A DNA stretch of 64,000 nucleotides, taken from NCBI GenBank assembly GCA_022605955.1, contig JAKCOZ010000314.1, positions 203,607 to 267,606 on the forward strand, read 5' to 3'. The DNA comes from Rallus limicola. Taxonomy: Eukaryota; Chordata; Aves; Gruiformes; Rallidae. The position numbers and the translations under genes were made by a program. The notes under the pieces were generated by a model. That model had not been told where the DNA came from. It worked only from the letters and a program-made list of their open reading frames with translations, and did no database searches. Below, piece after piece: positions 21,155 through 33,826 of the stretch; positions within the stretch are counted from its first letter, which is position 1, and the number at the start of each line of letters is the position of its first letter.

Positions 21155-24100
21155 ATGCCTTTCAGTCCTAGCTTCTTTACTTTGGGAGTTATTGCTGGAC
21201 GTTTAGCATGTTTTGAACTGCAGTCTGCTAGGGCCGAGAAAAGCACCGTAGGAGGTTCCAGGCATGTTCCCTCTTTCCAGGCAAAGGAAAAGGCTGAGAG
21301 CCAAAGTGACAGGGTCTGCTTGTGTGTCCTGTTAGGAGGTTTCAGAGAAGCTATGCCTTTCAGTCCTAGCTTCTTTACTTTGGGAGTTATTGCTGGACGT
21401 TTAGCATGTTTTGAACTGCAGTCTGCTAGGGCCGAGAAAAGCACCGTAGGAGGTTCCAGGCATGTTCCCTCTTTCCAGGCAAAGGAAAAGGCTGAGAGCC
21501 AAAGTGACAGGGTCTGCTTGTGTGTCCTGTTAGGAGGTTTCAGACAAGCTATGCCTTTCAGTCCTAGCTTCTTTACTTTGGGAGTTATTGCTGGACGTTT
21601 AGCATGTTTTGAACTGCAGTCTGCTAGGGCCGAGAAAAGCACCGTAGGAGGTTCCAGGCATGTTCCCTCTTTCCAGGCAAAGGAAAAGGCTGAGAGCCAA
21701 AGTGACAGGGTCTGCTTGTGTGTCCTGTTAGGAGGTTTCAGACAAGCTATGCCTTTCAGTCCTAGCTTCTTTACTTTGGGAGTTATTGCTGGACGTTTAG
21801 CATGTTTTGAACTGCAGTCTGCTAGGGCCGAGAAAAGCACCGTAGGAGGTTCCAGGCATGTTCCCTCTTTCCAGGCAAAGGAAAAGGCTGAGAGCCAAAG
21901 TGACAGGGTCTGCTTGTGTGTCCTGTTAGGAGGTTTCAGACAAGCTATGCCTTTCAGTCCTAGCTTCTTTACTTTGGGAGTTATTGCTGGACGTTTAGCA
22001 TGTTTTGAACTGCAGTCTGCTAGGGCCGAGAAAAGCACCGTAGGAGGTTCCAGGCATGTTCCCTCTTTCCAGGCAAAGGAAAAGGCTGAGAGCCAAAGTG
22101 ACAGGGTCTGCTTGTGTGTCCTGTTAGGAGGTTTCAGACAAGCTATGCCTTTCAGTCCTAGCTTCTTTACTTTGGGAGTTATTGCTGGACGTTTAGCATG
22201 TTTTGAACTGCAGTCTGCTAGGGCCGAGAAAAGCACCGTAGGAGGTTCCAGGCATGTTCCCTCTTTCCAGGCAAAGGAAAAGGCTGAGAGCCAAAGTGAC
22301 AGGGTCTGCTTGTGTGTCCTGTTAGGAGGTTTCAGACAAGCTATGCCTTTCAGTCCTAGCTTCTTTACTTTGGGAGTTATTGCTGGACGTTTAGCATGTT
22401 TTGAACTGCAGTCTGCTAGGGCCGAGAAAAGCACCGTAGGAGGTTCCAGGCATGTTCCCTCTTTCCAGGCAAAGGAAAAGGCTGAGAGCCAAAGTGACAG
22501 GGTCTGCTTGTGTGTCCTGTTAGGAGGTTTCAGACAAGCTATGCCTTTCATGCCTAGCTTCTTTACTTTGGGAGTTATTGCTGGACGTTTAGCATGTTTT
22601 GAACTGCAGTCTGCTAGGGCCGAGAAAAGCACCGTAGGAGGTTCCAGGCATGTTCCCTCTTTCCAGGCAAAGGAAAAGGCTGAGAGCCAAAGTGACAGGG
22701 TCTGCTTATGTGTCCTGTTAGGAGGTTTCAGACAAGCTATGCCTTTCAGTCCTAGCTTCTTTACTTTGGGAGTTATTGCTGGACGTTTAGCATGTTTTGA
22801 ACTGCAGTCTGCTAGGGCCGAGAAAAGCACCGTAGGAGGTTCCAGGCATGTTCCCTCTTTCCAGGCAAAGGAAAAGGCTGAGAGCCAAAGTGACAGGGTC
22901 TGCTTGTGTGTCCTGTTAGGAGGTTTCAGACAAGCTATGCCTTTCAGTCCTAGCTTCTTTACTTTGGGAGTTATTGCTGGACGTTTAGCATGTTTTGAAC
23001 TGCAGTCTGCTAGGGCCGAGAAAAGCACCGTAGGAGGTTCCAGGCATGTTCCCTCTTTCCAGGCAAAGGAAAAGGCTGAGAGCCAAAGTGACAGGGTCTG
23101 CTTGTGTGTCCTGTTAGGAGGTTTCAGACAAGCTATGCCTTTCAGTCCTAGCTTCTTTACTTTGGGAGTTATTGCTGGACGTTTAGCATGTTTTGAACTG
23201 CAGTCTGCTAGGGCCGAGAAAAGCACCGTAGGAGGTTCCAGGCATGTTCCCTCTTTCCAGGCAAAGGAAAAGGCTGAGAGCCAAAGTGACAGGGTCTGCT
23301 TGTGTGTCCTGTTAGGAGGTTTCAGACAAGCTATGCCTTTCAGTCCTAGCTTCTTTACTTTGGGAGTTATTGCTGGACGTTTAGCATGTTTTGAACTGCA
23401 GTCTGCTAGGGCCGAGAAAAGCACCGTAGGAGGTTCCAGGCATGTTCCCTCTTTCCAGGCAAAGGAAAAGGCTGAGAGCCAAAGTGACAGGGTCTGCTTG
23501 TGTGTCCTGTTAGGAGGTTTCAGACAAGCTATGCCTTTCATGCCTAGCTTCTTTACTTTGGGAGTTATTGCTGGACGTTTAGCATGTTTTGAACTGCAGT
23601 CTGCTAGGGCCGAGAAAAGCACCGTAGGAGGTTCCAGGCATGTTCCCTCTTTCCAGGCAAAGGAAAAGGCTGAGAGCCAAAGTGACAGGGTCTGCTTGTG
23701 TGTCCTGTTAGGAGGTTTCAGACAAGCTATGCCTTTCAGTCCTAGCTTCTTTACTTTGGGAGTTATTGCTGGACGTTTAGCATGTTTTGAACTGCAGTCT
23801 GCTAGGGCCGAGAAAAGCACCGTAGGAGGTTCCAGGCATGTTCCCTCTTTCCAGGCAAAGGAAAAGGCTGAGAGCCAAAGTGACAGGGTCTGCTTGTGTG
23901 TCCTGTTAGGAGGTTTCAGACAAGCTATGCCTTTCAGTCCTAGCTTCTTTACTTTGGGAGTTATTGCTGGACGTTTAGCATGTTTTGAACTGCAGTCTGC
24001 TAGGGCCGAGAAAAGCACCGTAGGAGGTTCCAGGCATGTTCCCTCTTTCCAGGCAAAGGAAAAGGCTGAGAGCCAAAGTGACAGGGTCTGCTTGTGTGTC

Positions 24101-24520
24101 CTGTTAGGAGGTTTCAGACAAGCTATGCCTTTCAGTCCTAGCTTCTTTACTTTGGGAGTTATTGCTGGACGTTTAGCATGTTTTGAACTGCAGTCTGCTA
24201 GGGCCGAGAAAAGCACCGTAGGAGGTTCCAGGCATGTTCCCTCTTTCCAGGCAAAGGAAAAGGCTGAGAGCCAAAGTGACAGGGTCTGCTTGTGTGTCCT
24301 GTTAGGAGGTTTCAGACAAGCTATGCCTTTCAGTCCTAGCTTCTTTACTTTGGGAGTTATTGCTGGACGTTTAGCATGTTTTGAACTGCAGTCTGCTAGG
24401 GCCGAGAAAAGCACCGTAGGAGGTTCCAGGCATGTTCCCTCTTTCCAGGCAAAGGAAAAGGCTGAGAGCCAAAGTGACAGGGTCTGCTTGTGTGTCCTGT
24501 TAGGAGGTTTCAGACAAGCT
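21155..24520. repeat. Homogeneous stretch of 17 near-consensus monomers
   Basis: No type Y monomer occurs here. The first monomer carries the gagaagc end (about 21343), as after every well-formed HOR-A unit. After that almost all copies are type H with agt. Exceptions are two atg monomers (22541 and 23531, five monomers apart) and a single tgcttatg change (about 22705). It separates the 18-20 monomer HOR family on its left from the differently marked family on its right. Confidence 0.85.
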
Positions 24521-27094
24521 ATGCCTTTCAGTCCTAGCTTCTTTACTTTGGGAGTTATTGCTGGACGTTTAGCATGTTTTGAACTGCAGTCTGCTAGGGC
24601 CGAGAAAAGCACTGTAGGAGGTAGCAGGTATGTTCCTTCTTTCCAGGCAAAGGAAAAGGCTGAGAGCCAAAGTGACAGGGTCTGCTTGTGTGTCCTGTTA
24701 GGAGGTTTCAGACAAGCTATGCCTTTCAGTCCTAGCTTCTTTACTTTGGGAGTTATTGCTGGACGTTTAGCATGTTTTGAACTGCAGTCTGCTAGGGCCG
24801 AGAAAAGCATCGTAGGAGGTTCCAGGCATGTTCCCTCTTTCCAGGCAAAGGAAAAGGCTGAGAGCCAAAGTGACAGGGTCTGCTTGTGTGTCCTGTTAGG
24901 AGGTTTCAGACAAGCTATGCCTTTCAGGCCTAGCTTCTTTACTTTGGGAGTTATTGCTGGACGTTTAGCATGTTTTGAACTGCAGTCTGCTAGGGCCGAG
25001 AAAAGCACTGTAGGAGGTAGCAGGTATGTTCCTTCTTTCCAGGCAAAGGAAAAGGCTGAGAGCCAAAGTGACAGGGTCTGCTTGTGTGTCCTGTTAGGAG
25101 GTTTCAGACAAGCTATGCCTTTCAGTCCTAGCTTCTTTACTTTGGGAGTTATTGCTGGACGTTTAGCATGTTTTGAACTGCAGTCTGCTAGGGCCGAGAA
25201 AAGCACCGTAGGAGGTTCCAGGCATGTTCCCTCTTTCCAGGCAAAGGAAAAGGCTGAGAGCCAAAGTGACAGGCTCTGCTTGTGTGTCCTGTTAGGAGGT
25301 TTCAGACAAGCTATGCCTTTCATGCCTAGCTTCTTTACTTTGGGAGTTATTGCTGGACGTTTAGCATGTTTTGAACTGCAGTCTGCTAGGGCCGAGAAAA
25401 GCACCGTAGGAGGTTCCAGGCATGTTCCCTCTTTCCAGGCAAAGGAAAAGGCTGAGAGCCAAAGTGACAGGGTCTGCTTGTATGTCCTGTTAGGAGGTTT
25501 CAGACAAGCTATGCCTTTCAGTCCTAGCTTCTTTACTTTGGGAGTTATTGCTGGACGTTTAGCATGTTTTGAACTGCAGTCTGCTAGGGCTGAGAAAAGA
25601 ACCGTAGGAGGTTCCAGGCATGTTCCCTCTTTCCAGGCAAAGGAAAAGGCTGAGAGCCAAAGTGACAGGGTCTGCTTGTGTGTCCTGTTAGGAGGTTTCA
25701 GACAAGCTATGCCTTTCATGCCTAGCTTCTTTACTTTGGGAGTTATTGCTGGACGTTTAGCATGTTTTGAACTGCAGTCTGCTAGGGCCGAGAAAAGCAC
25801 CGTAGGAGGTTCCAGGCATGTTCCCTCTTTCCAGGCAAAGGAAAAGGCTGAGAGCCAAAGTGACAGGGTCTGCTTGTGTGTCCTGTTAGGAGGTTTCAGA
25901 CAAGCTATGCCTTTCAGTCTTAGCTTCTTTACTTTGGGAGTTATTGCTGGACGTTTAGCATGTTTTGAACTGCAGTCTGCTAGGGCCGAGAAAAGCACCG
26001 TAGGAGGTTCCAGGCATGTTCCCTCTTTCCAGGCAAAGGAAAAGGCTGAGAGCCAAAGTGACAGGGTCTGCTTGTGTGTCCTGTTAGGAGGTTTCAGACA
26101 AGCTATGCCTTTCATGCCTAGCTTCTTTACTTTGGGAGTTATTGCTGGACGTTTAGCATGTTTTGAACTGCAGTCTGCTAGGGCCGAGAAAAGCACCGTA
26201 GGAGGTTCCAGGCATGTTCCCTCTTTCCAGGCAAAGGAAAAGGCTGAGAGCCAAAGTGACAGGGTCTGCTTGTGTGTCCTGTTAGGAGGTTTCAGACAAG
26301 CTATGCCTTTCAGTCCTAGCTTCTTTACTTTGGGAGTTATTGCTGGACGTTTAGCATGTTTTGAACTGCAGTCTGCTAGGGCCGAGAAAAGCACCGTAGG
26401 AGGTTCCAGGCATGTTCCCTCTTTCCAGGCAAAGGAAAAGGCTGAGAGCCAAAGTGACAGGGTCTGCTTGTGTGTCCTGTTAGGAGGTTTCAGACAAGCT
26501 ATGCCTTTCAGTCCTAGCTTCTTTACTTTGGGAGTTATTGCTGGACGTTTAGCATGTTTTGAACTGCAGTCTGCTAGGGCCGAGAAAAGCACCGTAGGAG
26601 GTTCCAGGCATGTTCCCTCTTTCCAGGCAAAGGAAAAGGCTGAGAGCCAAAGTGACAGGGTCTGCTTGTGTGTCCTGTTAGGAGGTTTCAGACAAGCTAT
26701 GCCTTTCAGTCCTAGCTTCTTTACTTTGGGAGTTATTGCTGGACGTTTAGCATGTTTTGAACTGCAGTCTGCTAGGGCCGAGAAAAGCACCGTAGGAGGT
26801 TCCAGGCATGTTCCCTCTTTCCAGGCAAAGGAAAAGGCTGAGAGCCAAAGTGACAGGGTCTGCTTGTGTGTCCTGTTAGGAGGTTTCAGACAAGCTATGC
26901 CTTTCAGTCCTAGCTTCTTTACTTTGGGAGTTATTGCTGGACGTTTAGCAAGTTTTGAACTGCAGTCTGCTAGGGCCGAGAAAAGCACCGTAGGAGGTTC
27001 CAGGCATGTTCCCTCTTTCCAGGCAAAGGAAAAGGCTGAGAGCCAAAGTGACAGGGTCTGCTTGTGTGTCCTGTTAGGAGGTTTCAGACAAGCT
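24521..27094. repeat. HOR-B unit 1, 13 monomers (2,574 bp)
   Basis: Order: type Y; gcatcgtagg variant; caggcct type Y; aggctctgc variant (about 25273); atg monomer with tgtatgtcc (25481); gctgagaaaagaacc variant (about 25590); atg; cagtcttagc variant (about 25917); atg; three type H; and a final gcaagttttg monomer (about 26950). The following unit repeats the order Y, gcatcg, caggcct-Y, tgtatg, gctgag/agaacc, atg, cagtctt ... gcaagt, so the two are HOR copies. This variant set is not seen in HOR-A. Confidence 0.85.
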
Positions 27095-29866
27095 ATGCCT
27101 TTCAGTCCTAGCTTCTTTACTTTGGGAGTTATTGCTGGACGTTTAGCATGTTTTGAACTGCAGTCTGCTAGGGCCGAGAAAAGCACTGTAGGAGGTAGCA
27201 GGTATGTTCCTTCTTTCCAGGCAAAGGAAAAGGCTGAGAGCCAAAGTGACAGGGTCTGCTTGTGTGTCCTGTTAGGAGGTTTCAGACAAGCTATGCCTTT
27301 CAGTCCTAGCTTCTTTACTTTGGGAGTTATTGCTGGACGTTTAGCATGTTTTGAACTGCAGTCTGCTAGGGCCGAGAAAAGCATCGTAGGAGGTTCCAGG
27401 CATGTTCCCTCTATCCAGGCAAAGGAAAAGGCTGAGAGCCAAAGTGACAGGGTCTGCTTGTGTGTCCTGTTAGGAGGTTTCAGACAAGCTATGCCTTTCA
27501 GTCCTAGCTTCTTTACTTTGGGAGTTATTGCTGGACGTTTAGCATGTTTTGAACTGCAGTCTGCTAGGGCCGAGAAAAGCACCGTAAGAGGTTCCAGGCA
27601 TGTTCCCTCTTTCCAGGCAAAGGAAAAGGCTGAGAGCCAAAGTGACAGGGTCTGCTTGTGTGTCCTGTTAGGAGGTTTCAGACAAGCTATGCCTTTCAGG
27701 CCTAGCTTCTTTACTTTGGGAGTTATTGCTGGACGTTTAGCATGTTTTGAACTGCAGTCTGCTAGGGCCGAGAAAAGCACTGTAGGAGGTAGCAGGTATG
27801 TTCCTTCTTTCCAGGCAAAGGAAAAGGCTGAGAGCCAAAGTGACAGGGTCTGCTTGTGTGTCCTGTTAGGAGGTTTCAGACAAGCTATGCCTTTCATGCC
27901 TAGCTTCTTTACTTTGGGAGTTATTGCTGGACGTTTAGCATGTTTTGAACTGCAGTCTGCTAGGGCCGAGAAAAGCACCGTAGGAGCTTCCAGGCATGTT
28001 CCCTCTTTCCAGGCAAAGGAAAAGGCTGAGAGCCAAAGTGACAGGGTCTGCTTGTGTGTCCTGTTAGGAGGTTTCAGACAAGCTATGCCTTTCAGTCCTA
28101 GCTTCTTTACTTTGGGAGTTATTGCTGGACGTTTAGCATGTTTTGAACTGCAGTCTGCTAGGGCCGAGAAAAGCACCGTAGGAGGTTCCAGGCATGTTCC
28201 CTCTTTCCAGGCAAAGGAAAAGGCTGAGAGCCAAAGTGACAGGGTCTGCTTGTATGTCCTGTTAGGAGGTTTCAGACAAGCTATGCCTTTCAGTCCTAGC
28301 TTCTTTACTTTGGGAGTTATTGCTGGACGTTTAGCATGTTTTGAACTGCAGTCTGCTAGGGCTGAGAAAAGAACCGTAGGAGGTTCCAGGCATGTTCCCT
28401 CTTTCCAGGCAAAGGAAAAGGCTGAGAGCCAAAGTGACAGGGTCTGCTTGTGTGTCCTGTTAGGAGGTTTCAGACAAGCTATGCCTTTCATGCCTAGCTT
28501 CTTTACTTTGGGAGTTATTGCTGGACGTTTAGCATGTTTTGAACTGCAGTCTGCTAGGGCCGAGAAAAGCACCGTAGGAGGTTCCAGGCATGTTCCCTCT
28601 TTCCAGGCAAAGGAAAAGGCTGAGAGCCAAAGTGACAGGGTCTGCTTGTGTGTCCTGTTAGGAGGTTTCAGACAAGCTATGCCTTTCAGTCTTAGCTTCT
28701 TTACTTTGGGAGTTATTGCTGGACGTTTAGCATGTTTTGAACTGCAGTCTGCTAGGGCCGAGAAAAGCACCGTAGGAGGTTCCAGGCATGTTCCCTCTTT
28801 CCAGGCAAAGGAAAAGGCTGAGAGCCAAAGTGACAGGGTCTGCTTGTGTGTCCTGTTAGGAGGTTTCAGACAAGCTATGCCTTTCAGTCCTAGCTTCTTT
28901 ACTTTGGGAGTTATTGCTGGACGTTTAGCATGTTTTGAACTGCAGTCTGCTAGGGCCGAGAAAAGCACCGTAGGAGGTTCCAGGCATGTTCCCTCTTTCC
29001 AGGCAAAGGAAAAGGCTGAGAGCCAAAGTGACAGGGTCTGCTTGTGTGTCCTGTTAGGAGGTTTCAGACAAGCTATGCCTTTCATGCCTAGCTTCTTTAC
29101 TTTGGGAGTTATTGCTGGACGTTTAGCATGTTTTGAACTGCAGTCTGCTAGGGCCGAGAAAAGCACCGTAGGAGGTTCCAGGCATGTTCCCTCTTTCCAG
29201 GCAAAGGAAAAGGCTGAGAGCCAAAGTGACAGGGTCTGCTTGTGTGTCCTGTTAGGAGGTTTCAGACAAGCTATGCCTTTCATGCCTAGCTTCTTTACTT
29301 TGGGAGTTATTGCTGGACGTTTAGCATGTTTTGAACTGCAGTCTGCTAGGGCCGAGAAAAGCACCGTAGGAGGTTCCAGGCATGTTCCCTCTTTCCAGGC
29401 AAAGGAAAAGGCTGAGAGCCAAAGTGACAGGGTCTGCTTGTGTGTCCTGTTAGGAGGTTTCAGACAAGCTATGCCTTTCATGCCTAGCTTCTTTACTTTG
29501 GGAGTTATTGCTGGACGTTTAGCATGTTTTGAACTGCAGTCTGCTAGGGCCGAGAAAAGCACTGTAGGAGGTAGCAGGTATGTTCCTTCTTTCCAGGCAA
29601 AGGAAAAGGCTGAGAGCCAAAGTGACAGGGTCTGCTTGTGTGTCCTGTTAGGAGGTTTCAGACAAGCTATGCCTTTCAGTCCTAGCTTCTTTACTTTGGG
29701 AGTTATTGCTGGACGTTTAGCAAGTTTTGAACTGCAGTCTGCTAGGGCCGAGAAAAGCACCGTAGGAGGTTCCAGGCATGTTCCCTCTTTCCAGGCAAAG
29801 GAAAAGGCTGAGAGCCAAAGTGACAGGGTCTGCTTGTGTGTCCTGTTAGGAGGTTTCAGACAAGCT
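27095..29866. repeat. HOR-B unit 2, 14 monomers (2,772 bp)
   Basis: It repeats the marker order of the previous unit with one extra monomer: a gtaagaggttcc copy (about 27585) sits between the gcatcg monomer (which also has ctctatcc, about 27411) and the caggcct type Y monomer. The atg monomer after that is gagcttcc (about 27986), and the tgtatgtcc mark (28253) is on an agt monomer. The unit ends in the gcaagttttg monomer (about 29722). The tgtatgtcc marks of the two units are exactly 14 monomers apart. Confidence 0.85.
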
Positions 29867-31450
29867 ATGCCTTTCAGTCCTAGCTTCTTTACTTTGGGAG
29901 TTATTGCTGGACGTTTAGCAAGTTTTGAACTGCAGTCTGCTAGGGCCGAGAAAAGCACCGTAGGAGGTTCCAGGCATGTTCCCTCTTTCCAGGCAAAGGA
30001 AAAGGCTGAGAGCCAAAGTGACAGGGTCTGCTTGTGTGTCCTGTTAGGAGGTTTCAGACAAGCTATGCCTTTCAGTCCTAGCTTCTTTACTTTGGCAGTT
30101 ATTGCTGGACGTTTAGCATGTTTTGAACTGCAGTCTGCTAGGGCCGAGAAAAGCACCGTAGGAGGTTCCAGGCATGTTCCCTCTTTCCAGGCAAAGGAAA
30201 AGGCTGAGAGCCAAAGTGACAGGGTCTGCTTGTATGTCCTGTTAGGAGGTTTCAGACAAGCTATGCCTTTCAGTCCTAGCTTCTTTACTTTGGGAGTTAT
30301 TGCTGGACGTTTAGCATGTTTTGAACTGCAGTCTGCTAGGGCTGAGAAAAGAACCGTAGGAGGTTCCAGGCATGTTCCCTCTTTCCAGGCAAAGGAAAAG
30401 GCTGAGAGCCAAAGTGACAGGGTCTGCTTGTGTGTCCTGTTAGGAGGTTTCAGACAAGCTATGCCTTTCATGCCTAGCTTCTTTACTTTGGGAGTTATTG
30501 CTGGACGTTTAGCATGTTTTGAACTGCAGTCTGCTAGGGCCGAGAAAAGCACCGTAGGAGGTTCCAGGCATGTTCCCTCTTTCCAGGCAAAGGAAAAGGC
30601 TGAGAGCCAAAGTGACAGGGTCTGCTTGTGTGTCCTGTTAGGAGGTTTCAGACAAGCTATGCCTTTCAGTCCTAGCTTCTTTACTTTGGGAGTTATTGCT
30701 GGACGTTTAGCATGTTTTGAACTGCAGTCTGCTAGGGCCGAGAAAAGAACCGTAGGAGGTTCCAGGCATGTTCCCTCTTTCCAGGCAAAGGAAAAGGCTG
30801 AGAGCCAAAGTGACAGGGTCTGCTTGTGTGTCCTGTTAGGAGGTTTCAGACAAGCTATGCCTTTCATGCCTAGCTTCTTTACTTTGGGAGTTATTGCTGG
30901 ACGTTTAGCATGTTTTGAACTGCAGTCTGCTAGGGCCGAGAAAAGCACCGTAGGAGGTTCCAGGCATGTTCCCTCTTTCCAGGCAAAGGAAAAGGCTGAG
31001 AGCCAAAGTGACAGGGTCTGCTTGTGTGTCCTGTTAGGAGGTTTCAGACAAGCTATGCCTTTCATGCCTAGCTTCTTTACTTTGGGAGTTATTGCTGGAC
31101 GTTTAGCATGTTTTGAACTGCAGTCTGCTAGGGCCGAGAAAAGCACCGTAGGAGGTTCCAGGCATGTTCCCTCTTTCCAGGCAAAGGAAAAGGCTGAGAG
31201 CCAAAGTGACAGGGTCTGCTTGTGTGTCCTGTTAGGAGGTTTCAGACAAGCTATGCCTTTCATGCCTAGCTTCTTTACTTTGGGAGTTATTGCTGGACGT
31301 TTAGCATGTTTTGAACTGCAGTCTGCTAGGGCCGAGAAAAGCACTGTAGGAGGTAGCAGGTATGTTCCTTCTTTCCAGGCAAAGGAAAAGGCTGAGAGCC
31401 AAAGTGACAGGGTCTGCTTGTGTGTCCTGTTAGGAGGTTTCAGACAAGCT
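29867..31450. repeat. HOR-B unit 3, shortened to 8 monomers (1,584 bp)
   Basis: It starts with a second consecutive gcaagttttg monomer. Then come a monomer with both tttggcag (about 30095) and tgtatgtcc (30233), the gctgag/agaacc monomer, atg type H, an agaacc monomer with gccgag (about 30746), two atg type H, and an atg type Y. The caggcct, gcatcg and cagtctt monomers of the previous units are missing, which accounts for the loss of length. Confidence 0.82.
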
Positions 31451-33430
31451 ATGCCTTTCAGTCCTAGCTTCTTTACTTTGGGAGTTATTGCTGGACGTTT
31501 AGCAAGTTTTGAACTGCAGTCTGCTAGGGCCGAGAAAAGCACCGTAGGAGGTTCCAGGCATGTTCCCTCTTTCCAGGCAAAGGAAAAGGCTGAGAGCCAA
31601 AGTGACAGGGTCTGCTTGTGTGTCCTGTTAGGAGGTTTCAGACAAGCTATGCCTTTCATGCCTAGCTTCTTTACTTTGGCAGTTATTGCTGGACGTTTAG
31701 CATGTTTTGAACTGCAGTCTGCTAGGGCCGAGAAAAGCACCGTAGGAGGTTCCAGGCATGTTCCCTCTTTCCAGGCAAAGGAAAAGGCTGAGAGCCAAAG
31801 TGACAGGGTCTGCTTGTATGTCCTGTTAGGAGGTTTCAGACAAGCTATGCCTTTCAGTCCTAGCTTCTTTACTTTGGGAGTTATTGCTGGACGTTTAGCA
31901 TGTTTTGAACTGCAGTCTGCTAGGGCTGAGAAAAGAACCGTAGGAGGTTCCAGGCATGTTCCCTCTTTCCAGGCAAAGGAAAAGGCTGAGAGCCAAAGTG
32001 ACAGGGTCTGCTTGTGTGTCCTGTTAGGAGGTTTCAGACAAGCTATGCCTTTCATGCCTAGCTTCTTTACTTTGGGAGTTATTGCTGGACGTTTAGCATG
32101 TTTTGAACTGCAGTCTGCTAGGGCCGAGAAAAGCACCGTAGGAGGTTCCAGGCATGTTCCCTCTTTCCAGGCAAAGGAAAAGGCTGAGAGCCAAAGTGAC
32201 AGGGTCTGCTTGTATGTCCTGTTAGGAGGTTTCAGACAAGCTATGCCTTTCAGTCCTAGCTTCTTTACTTTGGGAGTTATTGCTGGACGTTTAGCATGTT
32301 TTGAACTGCAGTCTGCTAGGGCTGAGAAAAGAACCGTAGGAGGTTCCAGGCATGTTCCCTCTTTCCAGGCAAAGGAAAAGGCTGAGAGCCAAAGTGACAG
32401 GGTCTGCTTGTGTGTCCTGTTAGGAGGTTTCAGACAAGCTATGCCTTTCATGCCTAGCTTCTTTACTTTGGGAGTTATTGCTGGACGTTTAGCATGTTTT
32501 GAACTGCAGTCTGCTAGGGCCGAGAAAAGCACCGTAGGAGGTTCCAGGCATGTTCCCTCTTTCCAGGCAAAGGAAATGGCTGAGAGCCAAAGTGACAGGG
32601 TCTGCTTGTGTGTCCTGGTAGGAGGTTTCAGACAAGCTATGCCTTTCAGTCTTAGCTTCTTTACTTTGGGAGTTATTGCTGGACGTTTAGCATGTTTTGA
32701 ACTGCAGTCTGCTAGGGCCGAGAAAAGCACTGTAGGAGGTTCCAGGCATGTTCCCTCTTTCCAAGGAAAGGAAAAGGCTGAGAGCCAAAGTGACAGGGTC
32801 TGCTTGTGTGTCCTGTTAGGAGGTTTCAGACAAGCTATGCCTTTCAGTCCTAGCTTCTTTACTTTGGGAGTTATTGCTGGACGTTTAGCATGTTTTGAAC
32901 TGCAGTCTGCTAGGGCCGAGAAAAGCACCGTAGGAGGTTCCAGGCATGTTCCCTCTTTCCAGGCAAAGGAAAAGGCTGAGAGCCAAAGTGACAGGGTCTG
33001 CTTGTGTGTCCTGTTAGGAGGTTTCAGACAAGCTATGCCTTTCAGTCCTAGCTTCTTTACTTTGGGAGTTATTGCTGGACGTTTAGCATGTTTTGAACTG
33101 CAGTCTGCTAGGGCCGAGAAAAGCACCGTAGGAGGTTCCAGGCATGTTCCCTCTTTCCAGGCAAAGGAAAAGGCTGAGAGCCAAAGTGACAGGGTCTGCT
33201 TGTGTGTCCTGTTAGGAGGTTTCAGACAAGCTATGCCTTTCATGCCTAGCTTCTTTACTTTGGGAGTTATTGCTGGACGTTTAGCATGTTTTGAACTGCA
33301 GTCTGCTAGGGCCGAGAAAAGCACTGTAGGAGGTAGCTGGTATGTTCCTTCATTCCAGGCAAAGGAAAAGGCTGAGAGCCAAAGTGACAGGGTCTGCTTG
33401 TGTGTCCTGTTAGGAGGTTTCAGACAAGCT
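31451..33430. repeat. HOR-B unit 4, 10 monomers (1,980 bp)
   Basis: It starts with gcaagttttg, then the tttggcag plus tgtatgtcc monomer (31817), gctgag/agaacc, atg with tgtatgtcc again (32213), and gctgag/agaacc again. The tgtatg and agaacc pair is therefore duplicated in tandem with a 396-bp period. Downstream are private changes: gaaatggc (about 32575), cctggtagg (about 32616), ccaaggaaag (about 32761) and gtagctggtatg with cattcc (about 33336). The last of these is a decayed type Y monomer closing the unit. Confidence 0.82.
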
Positions 33431-33826
33431 ATGCCTTTCATGCCTAGCTTCTTTACTTTGGGAGTTATTGCTGGACGTTTAGCAAGTTTTGAACTGCAGT
33501 CTGCTAGGGCCGAGAAAAGCACCGTAGGAGGTTCCAGGCATGTTCCCTCTTTCCAGGCAAAGGAAAAGGCTGAGAGCCAAAGTGACAGGGTCTGCTTGTG
33601 TGTCCTGTTAGGAGGTTTCAGACAAGCTATGCCTTTCAGTCCTAGCTTCTTTACTTTGGGAGTTATTGCTGGACGTTTAGCATGTTTTGAACTGCAGTCT
33701 GCTAGGGCTGAGAAAAGAACCGTAGGAGGTTCCAGGCATGTTCCATCTTTCCAGGCAAAGGAAAAGGCTGAGAGCCAAAGTGACAGGGTCTGCTTGTGTG
33801 TCCTGTTAGGAGGTTTCAGACAAGCT
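33431..33826. repeat. First two monomers of a further HOR-B unit
   Basis: A gcaagttttg monomer (33431-33628) is followed directly by a gctgag/agaacc monomer (33629-33826, with the private ttccatctttcc). The tgtatgtcc partner expected between them is absent. No further HOR-B markers follow, so the family ends here until single gcaagttttg and tgtatgtcc copies reappear inside the 40-monomer units after 46 kb. Confidence 0.75.
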
